Shown here one piece after another: positions 55,722-64,000 of a stretch of DNA of 64,000 nucleotides (position 1 is the stretch's first letter; every line of letters starts with the position of its first letter). The position numbers and the translations under genes are program-made. The stretch lies in NCBI GenBank assembly GCA_039583875.1, contig CM077165.1:65088757-65152756 (forward strand), written 5' to 3'. Source of the DNA: Platanthera guangdongensis. Its lineage: Eukaryota > Streptophyta > Magnoliopsida > Asparagales > Orchidaceae. The notes under the pieces are model-generated. The model searched no databases. It saw nothing but the letters and a program-made list of their open reading frames with translations, and had not been told where the DNA came from.

Positions 55722-57066
55722 TGTTGGAACCCCAGTTTGGATTTGGGTAAGGAACACTATTAGGAATATTAGATTGACCCAACATGTATAGTCATGGGTC
55801 ATAGGATTATTTCTAGGACAGGTCATTCAGAAGGACTCTCTAGAATTGCAGAAAAGAAGTCCAAGAAATGCAGTTAAGACAAAGTCAGAAAATCAGATCG
55901 ATGATCGTCGAACGTAGTTCGATGAACGACGATCTCCGGTCGATGAATTCTGAGTTACTTCTCTGAACTCAGGTCGATGATCTCAAGACTCTAGCAAGGC
56001 TGTGTCGACACCATCACAGCAACTGTGTCGACACTCAACAGTTCTCTCAGCTCGACGAACACAAAAACTGAGCTCAACGAATTGCAAGCTCCGGTTGACA
56101 AATGCAGACAAGATATTCAGCTCGACGATTCCAGTTGAGTTCGACGAATGTCGAACTCAGGTCAACAATTCATGAACTCGAGGATAGCTCAGTTCGATGA
56201 TTTCTGAGGAATCAGTAACAGTTGGCAGAATTAATTGGGGATTAATTACAGTCCACATTCCCAGTGAAAATAGCCGTTCAACCGGATAGTTACAGAAGAA
56301 TTAAGTGAGGATCAATTTCCAAAGCATCTTCACTCTCGGGAATGTGTCTTCCGACATCAAGGTTAAGGAATTCAAATATAGGAAGAAGATAGATCAGACA
56401 GGCAGGGATATACAGCAATACACAGAAGAAAAAAAAGAGGCAAATACAGAAAAGGGCAATATCTCTATAGTAACTTGAAGACCTAGACCAGAGTGATAAC
56501 AACCATCTGAAGAAGAAGAAGAACATCCAATCATCTATCAAGAGTCTTCTTCTTCCCCATCACTGTAGGACAACTTCAAGGACAACAAATATTCTATCAG
56601 TCAGAAGTTCCTGAAGGATACTCTGGTCCAGGCCTGAAGAATGAAGGCCTATCACCCTGAAGCAAAGCTTCCAGCATACCTGAACCAACCAATATCTCAG
56701 GGGGAGCCTTTGCTAACATCATTCCACTTGAATCTTCTCTCTGATTGTTGACAGAGAAGATAATATCACTCTCTCACCCCCTCCTGTACAAAGGGTTGTC
56801 ATCTCCATTCAAAAGTGATTCCTGGTTGCAAGTCTCCTTCCAAAAGACTTGAGGTTTGGTTTTTGGGGACTTGATCAAAACCCATTGGTGGAAGTTACCT
56901 GATCAAAAACCTGAGTGGATTCCTACCAGGGTGGTAGAAGAGTGGACTACCCAGATTTGGGGAACCACTATAAATTTCCTTGTGTCTTCTGGTTGCTTGA
57001 TCTTCCTTCCTGATTCTGTGATGTGATTTAACTCTAATTAGTTTAGTTAAGATCTATCCTCTTTCA
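55722..57066 (+). repeat. H array LTR 1
   Basis: 1345 bp, TGTTGGAACCCC...CTCTTTCA. It contains TCGTCGAACG/CGACGATC words (55900-56210), two GTGTCGACAC-like words (56003 and 56031) and the conserved block at 56941-56975. Confidence 0.93.
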
Positions 57067-57068
57067 AT

Positions 57069-57080
57069 TGGTATCAAAGC
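57069..57080 (+). promoter_or_regulatory. Primer-binding site, H unit 1
   Basis: TGGTATCAAAGC two bases after LTR 1; the second unit has TGGTATCAAAGC at 60963. Confidence 0.85.
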
Positions 57081-57184
57081 GAGGTTGGTTAAAATACCAG
57101 ACCTTGAGAGGTTGATTGGTTTCACAGGCTAACACCTGAACCAAAAGATCCTTTGGTAGATCTTAACAATTTTTAGAGTTTATC

Positions 57185-57616
57185 ATGGCAAAATTTGATG
57201 AGTTTTCAAGCACCAGACTGCCTATGTGCAATCTAGATAAGTTTGCCCTATGGAAGACAAGGATTAGAATTTATATGGACTCCATTGATGAAAACATCTT
57301 TAAATCAATTTTGTCAGGTCCAGCTCAATCTCAGCAAACAACAAGTACAGATGCTGTTCCATCAACCCAGTGGACACATGCTCAGCAAAAGATGAAGATT
57401 GCTGATGCACAAGCTATGAACATTCTAGCACAATCAATGTCTGATGACATTTTTGAAGAACTTGCCGAATGTCCATCTGCAAAAGAGATGTGGGACTCCC
57501 TCACAACATTGGATGAAGAAGAAGCAAGAGCAATAGAATTTTGCCTAATGGCAATAGATGCTTCTCGCAGCAGCTATGCTGAAGAATCAGAAGAACAAGA
57601 ATGTAAACCAGAATAA
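57185..57616 (+). CDS. H unit 1 shortened gag (in-frame fusion of capsid N-terminus to acidic tail)
   Basis: An intact 143-residue frame. Residues 1-30 (MAKFDEFSSTRLPMCNLDKF and following) match the gag start of B. The UBN2 part continues to EMWDSL at about residue 109. The sequence then jumps in frame to DEEEARAIEFCLMAIDAS, which in B gag lies far downstream, after the zinc knuckle (EDEEEAKAKEICLMAINAS). Half of the capsid and the nucleocapsid are thus gone. The same junction occurs in H unit 2, so it is inherited within the family. Whether it is translated is unknown; it may only be a packaging-region relic. Confidence 0.75.
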   Translation: MAKFDEFSSTRLPMCNLDKFALWKTRIRIYMDSIDENIFKSILSGPAQSQQTTSTDAVPSTQWTHAQQKMKIADAQAMNILAQSMSDDIFEELAECPSAKEMWDSLTTLDEEEARAIEFCLMAIDASRSSYAEESEEQECKPE

Positions 57617-58260
57617 GAAGATCAGGTAATCTCTACCCTTGATCTTTCATCATGTATACATCTTCAGAAAATCTTAGTTCAAAATAATTCGTCGAACGGA
57701 GATCGATGAAATCAATTCTATTCGTCGAACTCGGATCGACGATCTCTGAACAAAGTTTCTGCTTTGAACTGTTTAGGAATCTGTGCTCCACGAAACAAAT
57801 TTAATTCGTCAAACAGATCTCGACGAACTCAATATCATTCGTCGAACTCCGCTCGACGAAAGTATTTTAATTCGTCGAACTTAGAATTTCAAAGAAGAAA
57901 TTTTTATCCTTTTATTTCTGATTATTTTAAAAGAGAACCAGGACCCAAGGTTATCTGGGTCCAGAACTCCTAACATCTCCTTGCAGAAAAAGAATTCAGT
58001 CCAGCAAATATACAGGCCATATAAGTGGCTGTTGGATTTGGGTAAGGAACTGCAAATAGGGCGAGATTGTCTGGTTTACCACAGAGGAATAAAGGCTATG
58101 CAAATAGGGGTAGATGCCTATAAATGAAGCTGCAGAACTTCTAGCAGCAGCAACAACAACAGATTTTCTTGATCCAGATTTAGGGGGAGATTGTATTTAA
58201 TTGCCTTATATTTTTACTTACATTTCTGTAAATAGTGTCCTCACCCAAATAGGGGGAGAT
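57617..58260 (+). other. H unit 1 internal non-coding region and polypurine tract
   Basis: Contains four to five TTCGTCGAAC / GATCGACGA words (57688-57875), a relic of the gag-pol linker (REPGPKVIWVQN at about 57930), then a jump directly to 3' non-coding sequence with several AAATAGGGGGAGAT-like purine tracts (58055, 58100, 58180 and 58246-58260). No protease, integrase or RT. Confidence 0.75.
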
Positions 58261-59606
58261 TGTTGGAACCCCAGATTGGATTTGGGTAAGGAACACTATT
58301 AGGAATATTAGATTGACCCAACATGTATAGTCATGGGTCATAGGATTATTTCTAGGACAGGTCAGTCAGAAGGACTCTCCAGAATTCCAGAAAATAAGTC
58401 CAAGAAATGCAGTTAAGACAAAGTCAGAAAATCAGATTGACGATCGTCGAACGCAGTTCGACGAATGACGATCTCCGGTCGATGAATTCTAAGTTGCTTC
58501 TCTGAACTCAGGTCGACGATCTCAAGACTCTAGAAAGGCTATGTCGATACCAACACAGCAACTGTATCGATACTCAATAGTTCTCTCAGCTCGACGAACA
58601 CAGAAACTGAGCTCGACGAACTGCAAGCTTTTGTCGATGAATGCAGGAAAGATTTTCAGCTCGACGATTCCAGCTGAGTTCGACGAATGTCAAACTCAGG
58701 TCGACGATTCATGAACTCGACGAAAGTTTAGTTCGATGATTTATGAGGAATCAGTAACAGTTGGCAGAATTAATTGAGGATTAATTATAGTCAACATTCC
58801 CAGTGAAAATAGCCGTTCAACCGGACAGTTACCGAATAATTAAGTGAGGATCAATTTCCAAAGCATCTTCACTCTCGGGAATGTGTCTTACGCCATGAAG
58901 GTTAAGGAATTCAAATACAGGAAGAAGATAGATCAGACAGGCAGGGATATACATCAATATATAGAAGAAAAAAAAAGTGGCAGATACATAAAAGGGCAAT
59001 ATCTCTACAGTAACTTGAAGCCCTAGACCAGAGTGATAACAGCCATCTGAAGAAGAAGAAGAACATCCAATCATCTATCAAGAGTGTTCTTCTTCCCCAT
59101 CACTACAGCACAACTTCAAGGACAACAAATATTCAATCTGTCAGAAGTTCCTGAAGGATACTCTGGTCCAGGCCTGAAGATTGAAGGCCTATCACCCTGA
59201 AGCAAAGCTTCCAGCATACCTGAATCAATCAATATCTCAGGGGGAGCCTTTGCTAACATCATTCCACTTGAATCTTCTCTCTGATTGTTGATAGAGAAGA
59301 TAATATCACTCTCTCACCCCCTCCTATACAAAGGGTTGTCATCTCCCTTCAAAAGTGATTCTTAGTTTCAAGTCTCCTTCCAAAAGACTTGAGGTTTGGT
59401 GTTTGGGGACCTGATCAAAACCCATTGGTGGCAGTCACCTGATCAAAAACCTGAGTGGATTCCTATCAGGGTGGTAGAAGAGTGGACTACCCAGATTTGG
59501 GGAACAACTATAAATTTCCTTGTGTCTTCTGGTTGCTTGATCTTCCTTCCTAATTCTGTGCTGTGATTTAACTCTAATTAGTTTAGTTAAGATCTATCCT
59601 CTTTCA
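58261..59606 (+). repeat. H array LTR 2
   Basis: 1346 bp, close to LTR 1. The conserved block (59481-59517) has CAACT in place of CCACT, the only copy with a broken stem base. Confidence 0.93.
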
Positions 59607-59618
59607 ATAGGGGGAGAT
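59607..59618 (+). other. H array 12-bp linker: a polypurine tract alone
   Basis: ATAGGGGGAGAT. In a normal unit the LTR is followed by AT plus the PBS and, about 1.2 kb later, AAATAGGGGGAGAT plus the next LTR. Here the two ends are joined at a shared AT, so a third internal domain appears to have been deleted. Confidence 0.85.
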
Positions 59619-60960
59619 TGTTGGAACCCCAAATAGGATTTGGGCAAGGAACGCTATTAGGGTTGCTTAGATTGACCCACCATGTATATCATGGGTCATA
59701 GGATTATTTCTAGGCTTGTTCATTCAGAAGGACTTTCCAGCATTGCAGAAAAGAAGTCCAAGAAATACAGTCAATACAAAGGCAGAAAATCAAATCGACG
59801 ATCGTCGAACGCAGTTCGACGAACGACGATCTCCGGTCGACAAATTCTGAGTTGCTTCCCTGAACTCAGGTCGACGATCTCAAGACTCTAGCAAGGCTGT
59901 GTCGACACCATCACAGCAACTGTGTCGACACTCAACAGTTCTCTCAGCTCGACGAACACAAAAACTAAGCTCGACGAACTACAAGCTCCGGTCGGCGAAT
60001 GCAGGCAAGATATTCAGCTCGACGATTCCAGCTAAGTTCGACGAATGTCGAACTCAGGTCGACGATTCATGAACTCGACGAAAGTTCAGTTCGACGATTT
60101 CTGAGGAATCAGTAACAGTTGGCAGAATTAATTGGGGATCAATTACAGTCAACATTCGCAGTGAAAATAGTCGTTCAATCGGATAGTTACAGAAGAATTA
60201 AGTGAAAATCAATTTCCAAGCATCTTCACTCTCGGGAATGTGTCTTCCGCCATCAAGGTTAAGGAATTCAAATAAAGGAAGAAGATAGATCAGACAGGCA
60301 GGGATATACAGCAATACACAAAAAAAAAAAGATGCAGATACAGAAAAGGGCAATATCTCTACAGTAACTTGAAGCCCTAGACCAGAGTAATAACAGCCAT
60401 CTAAAGAAGAAGAAGAACATCCGATCATCTATCAAGAGTCTTCTTCTTCCCCATCACTGCAGGACAACTTCAAGTACAATAAATATTCTACCAGTCAGAA
60501 GTTCCTGAAGGATACTCTGGTCCAGGCCTGAAGATTGAAGGCCTAGCACCCTGAAGCAAAGCTCCCAGCATACCTGAACTAATCAATATCTCAGGGGGAG
60601 CCTTTGCTAACATCATTCCACTTGAATCTTCTCTCTGATTTTTGACAGAGAAGAGAAAATCACTCTCTCACCCCCTCCTGTACAAAGGGTTATCATCGCC
60701 CTTCAAAAGTGATTCCTGGTTGCAAGTCTCCTTCCAAAAGACTTGAGGTTTGGTTTTTGGGGACCTGATCAAAACCCATTGGTGGCATTCACCTGATCAA
60801 AAACCTGAGTGGATTCCTACCAGGGTGGTAGAAGAGTGGACTACCCAGATTTGGGGAACCACTATAAATTTCCTTATGTCTTCTGGTTGCTTGATCTTCC
60901 TTCCTGATTCTGTGCTGTGATTTAACTCTAATTAGTTTACTTAAGATCTATCCTCTTTCA
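59619..60960 (+). repeat. H array LTR 3
   Basis: 1342 bp, same layout as LTR 1 but of the second sequence type. Conserved block at 60835-60870. Confidence 0.93.
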
Positions 60961-61078
60961 ATTGGTATCAAAGCAAGGTTGGTTAAAATACCAGACCTTG
61001 AGAGGTTGATTGGTTGCACAGGCTAACACCTGAACCAAAAGATCCTTTGGTAGATCTTAACAATCTTTAGAGTTAATC

Positions 61079-61519
61079 ATGGCAAAATTTGATGAGTTTT
61101 CAAGCACCAGACTGCCCATGTGCAATCTAGATAAGTTTGCATAATGGAAGACAAGGATTAGATTTTATATGGACTCCATTGATGAAAACATCTTTAAATC
61201 TATTTTGTCAGGTACAGCTCAATCTCAGCAAACAATAATTCCAGATGTTGTTCCATCATCCTAGTGGACACATGCTCAGCAAAAGATGAAGATTGCTGAT
61301 GCACAAGCTATGAACATTCTAGCACAATCAATGTCTGATGACATTTTTGAAGAACTTGTTGAATGTCCATCTGCAAAAGAGATGTGGGACTCCCTCACAG
61401 CATTGGCTGAAGAAGAAGCAAGAGCAACAGAATTTTGCCTAATGGAAATAGATGCTTCTCGCAACAGCTATGCAGAAGAATCAGAAGAAACAGAATGTGA
61501 ACCGGAAGAAGAAGATTAG
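61079..61519 (+). pseudogene. H unit 2 shortened gag with two stops
   Basis: Same gene as in unit 1, from ATG 61079 (MAKFDEFSSTRLPMCNLDKF) with TAA at 61142-61144 (in place of the Leu before WKTR) and TAG at 61262-61264. After these the frame is open to 61519. It has the same in-frame junction (EMWDSL...AEEEARATEFCLMEIDAS). Confidence 0.8.
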
Positions 61520-62153
61520 GTAATCTCTACCCTTGATCTTTCATCAGGTATATATCTTCAGAAAATCTTAGTTCAAAATAATTCGTCGAACGGAGATCGA
61601 CGAAATCAATTCTATTCGTCGAACTCAGATCGACGATCTCTGGATAAATATTCTGCTTTGAACTGTTTAGGAATCTGTGCTCGACGAAACAAATTTAATT
61701 CGTCGAACAGAGCTCGACGAACTCAATATCATTCGTCGAACTCCGCTCGAGGAAAGTATTTTAATTCGTCGAACTAAGAATTTCAAAGTAGAAATTTTTA
61801 TCCTTTTATTTCTGATTATTTTAAAAGAGAACCAGGACCCAAGGTTATCTGGGTCCAGAACTCCTAACATCTCCTTGCAGAAAGAGAATTTAGTCCAGCA
61901 AATATACATGCATATCAGTGGCTGTTGGATTTGGGCATGGAACTGCAAATAGGGGGAGATTGTCTGGTTTACCACAGAGGAATAAAGGCTATGCAAATAG
62001 GGGGAGATGTCTATAAATGAAGCTGCAGAACTTCTAGCAGCAGCAACAACAACAGATTTTCTTGATCCAGATTTAGGGGGAGATTGTAATTAATTGCCTT
62101 GTATTTTTACTTACATTTCTGTAAATAGTGTCCTCACCCAAATATGGGGAGAT
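61520..62153 (+). other. H unit 2 internal non-coding region and polypurine tract
   Basis: Counterpart of 57617-58260, with TTCGTCGAAC words (61580-61775), repeated purine tracts AAATAGGGGGAGAT at 61952 and 61998, and the final tract AATATGGGGAGAT before LTR 4. Confidence 0.75.
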
Positions 62154-63500
62154 TGTTGAAACCCTCGCTAGGATTTGGGAAAGGAACACTATTAGGGTTG
62201 CTTAGATTGATCCACCATGTATAGTCATGGGTCATAGGATTATTTCTAGGTTTGTTCATTCAGAAGGACTTTTCAGCATTGCAGAAAAGAAGTCCAAGAA
62301 ATGCAGCCCAGACAAAGGCAGAAAATCAAATCGACGATCGTCGAATGCAGTTCGACGAACGGCGATCTCCAGTCGACAAATTCTGAGTTACTTCTCTGAA
62401 CTCAGGTCAACGATCTCAAGACTCTAGTAAGGCTGTGTCGACAACATCACAGCAACTGTGTCGACACTCAACAAGTTCTCTCAACTCGACGAACATAGAA
62501 ACTGAGCTCGACGAACTGCAACCTCCGGTCGACCAATGCAGGCAAGATATTCAGCTCGACGATTCCAGCTGAGTTCGACGAATGTCGAACTCAGGTCGAC
62601 GATTCATGAACTCGACGAAAGTTCAGTTCGACAATTTCTGAGGAATCAGTAACAGTTGGCAGAATTAATTGGGGATTAATTACAGTCAACATTCCCCGTA
62701 AAAATAGCCGTTCAACCGGACAGTTACAAAAGAATTAAGTGAGGGTCAATTTCCAAAGCATCTTCACTCTCGGGAATTTGTCTTCCGCCATCAAGGTTAA
62801 GGAATTCAAATACAGGAAGAAGAGAGATCAGACAGGCAGGGATATACAGCAATACACAGAAGAAAAAAAAAGAGGCAGATACAGAAAAGGGCAATATCTC
62901 TACAGTAACTTGAAGCCCTAGACCAGAGTGATAACAGCCATCTGAAGACGAAGATGAACATCCAATCATCTATCAAGAGTCTTCTTGTTCCCCATCACTG
63001 CAAGACAACTTCAAGGACAACAAATATTCTATCAGTCAGAAGTTCCTGAAGGATACTCTGGTCCAGGCCTTAAGATTGAAAGCCTATCACCCTGAAGCAA
63101 AGCTTCCAGCATACCTGAACTAATCAATATCTCAGGGGAGCCTTTTCTAACATCATTCCACTTGAATCTTCTTTCTGATTGTTGACAGAGAAGATAATAT
63201 CACTCTCTCACCCCCTCTTGTACAAAGGGTTGTCATCTCCCTTCAAAAGTGATTCTTGGTTGCAAGTCTCCTTCCAAAAGACTTGAGGTTTGGTTTTTGG
63301 GGATCTGGTAAAAACCCATTGGTGGCAGTCACCTGATCAAAAACCTGAGTGGATTCCTACCAGGGTGGTAGAAGAGTGGACTACCCAGATTTGGGGAACC
63401 ACTATAAATTTCCTTGTGTCTTCTAGTTGCTTGATCTTCCTTCCTGATTCTATGCCATGATTTAACTCTAATTAGTTTAGTTAAGATCTATCCTCTTTCA
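62154..63500 (+). repeat. H array LTR 4
   Basis: 1347 bp, close to LTR 3, ends CTCTTTCA directly before CATGT. Conserved block at 63375-63408. Confidence 0.93.
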
Positions 63501-63505
63501 CATGT

Positions 63506-64000
63506 CAGTTTCAATAAAATGAATTAAATAAAACAAATCTTCATCATCTGCTGCTGCTGCTACTGTTTCTGCTGGAACTGCTGTACTGCTGGAACTGGTA
63601 CAGCTTTTTCATCAAGTTTCTCCCCCTACCTGGTTTCAGTGCATACTGGAGCCAGGCCCCTAACTGAAGAGGGGGCAGCAGAGAGGGCATAGATTTGGGC
63701 AGCAAGAGATGATATTGTAGTAGCAAGAGGTGAAATGGCCTCTACTATGATGGTTTTTAGGAGGGGAGTAAGGAGGGTAATGAGAGAGGATATGTTGGAG
63801 TGGTCCAATGGTGGAGTTGCAGATAGTGTGTCAGAATGTGTTTGAGTGGAAATAGATGGAAGGATGGTAGTAGTTGGTGGGGTTGGAGGAGGAGCATCTT
63901 GTAATTGGTCATCTTGTGGGGAAGAAGAAATGAGGGCGGATAACAAGTTTAAGGATGTTATGGAAGACAAATGTGGTGAAAGAGGAGATGAAGAAGGTGT
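63506..64000 (-). pseudogene. Copia G second ORF, upstream part
   Basis: Minus strand from the window edge. The frame 63970-63626 includes a Pro/Thr/Ser-rich part and ISPLATTISSLAAQIYALSA, then SSVRGLAPVCTETR, a stop, and Gln/Ser/Ala-rich microsatellite-like codons (63544-63600). The frame that reads into 55716 after the H array is open for at least the last 20 codons before the insertion; one frame change within the CAG/GCA repeats is needed. RGLAPVCTETR is shared with the B second ORF remnant. The start lies beyond the window. Confidence 0.65.

Larger units (their letters stand above)
55722..63500 (+). mobile_element. Tandem array H: LTR-int-LTR-(12 bp)-LTR-int-LTR of a non-autonomous copia family
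   Basis: Four LTRs of 1342-1347 bp (55722-57066, 58261-59606, 59619-60960, 62154-63500), two internal regions of 1194 and 1193 bp, and a 12-bp linker ATAGGGGGAGAT between the second and third LTR. One TSD pair, CATGT (55717-55721 and 63501-63505), flanks the whole array; none is seen at the linker. LTRs 1 and 2 are alike, as are 3 and 4, but the pairs differ (AGGAATATTAG versus AGGGTTGCTTAG near their start). The internal regions have a PBS, a shortened gag and a polypurine tract but no pol. Confidence 0.93.
43391..64000 (-). mobile_element. Copia element K, pol deleted; carries L and G; 5' end right of window
   Basis: Minus-strand element: 3' LTR about 43391-45011, polypurine tract 45012-45024, second ORF (47151 down), protease start (about 47614), gag (51742 to about 47660, split by solo LTR L), PBS 51833-51844, 5' LTR from 51851, itself split by G at 52366. 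Nearly all of pol is missing. Old: the PBS, LTR ends and frames are decayed. The end coordinate is only the window edge. Confidence 0.8.
52366..64000 (-). mobile_element. Copia element G, 3' end; carries the H array; rest right of window
   Basis: Minus strand: 3' LTR 52366-54278, polypurine tract, second ORF 55716-54472 and, on the far side of the H array, 64000-63506. G is inserted in K's 5' LTR; the likely TSD copy is GACTA at 52361-52365, the partner being outside the window. The LTR is closest to solo LTR F. The end coordinate is the window edge. Confidence 0.85.

Noticed and set aside
58261..60960. LTRs 2 and 3 of array H as an independent two-LTR insertion
   Set aside because: No TSD around 58261 or 60960; both outer edges continue into normal H internal regions.
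1..64000. Host genes, tRNA or rRNA between the elements
   Set aside because: After resolving the nest no stretch of non-transposon DNA remains that I can identify, and none of the open frames outside retrotransposon genes shows a recognisable domain.

Overview
This is plant nuclear DNA, almost certainly from an angiosperm with a large repeat-rich genome. I see no host gene, tRNA, rRNA or CRISPR. Essentially every base can be assigned to LTR retrotransposons nested inside one another. There are several Ty1/copia families with long LTRs (about 1.3-2.0 kb), a UBN2/DUF4219-type gag with a CCHC knuckle, and an extra ORF after pol, which together look Sirevirus-like. There is also one Ty3/gypsy chromovirus (Tekay/Del-like, with chromodomain) and one gutted, probably Ty3/gypsy, element. 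The species cannot be told from the sequence; a eudicot is my guess.

The nest can be solved from 5-bp target-site duplications (TSDs). The outermost element is copia C (+), seen only as its second-ORF tail (41823-42189) and the start of its 3' LTR (42383-about 43390). Copia A (-) sits in C: gag 1-1784 and 10726-10798, 5' LTR 10886-11005 plus 40434-41822. Gypsy GY1 (-, 1785-10725, TSD CTTTC) is inserted in A's gag. Copia B (+, 11006-40433, TSD TAGTG) is inserted in A's LTR. Copia D (+, 14391-31938, TSD ACAAC) is in B's gag. Element E (-, 24250-29026, TSD ATCAT) is in D's second ORF. Solo LTR F (-, 35506-37509, TSD CATCA) is in B's RNase H. The depth is therefore C > A > B > D > E.

To the right, copia K (-, about 43390 to beyond the window) interrupts C's 3' LTR. 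Solo LTR L (+, 49541-51534, TSD ATTAT) sits in K's gag. Copia G (-, from 52366 to beyond the window) sits in K's 5' LTR. A four-LTR tandem array H (+, 55722-63500, TSD CATGT) sits in G's second ORF.

No element looks autonomous now. D is best preserved: its pol is one frame with two stop codons, but an integrase catalytic Asp is replaced. B has lesions in the protease and RT active sites, K lacks pol beyond the protease start, and H and E are deletion derivatives. The most interesting signals lie outside the genes: (i) arrays of short CpG palindromes in the U3 parts of LTRs from unrelated lineages, with GTGTCGACAC repeated about every 21 bp; (ii) a stem-loop plus TATAAA block in the LTRs of all copia families; (iii) the H array, whose middle internal domain is reduced to a 12-bp polypurine tract; (iv) a DNA word shared between non-coding regions and the coding tail of B's gag. 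All counts and alignments here were made by eye.
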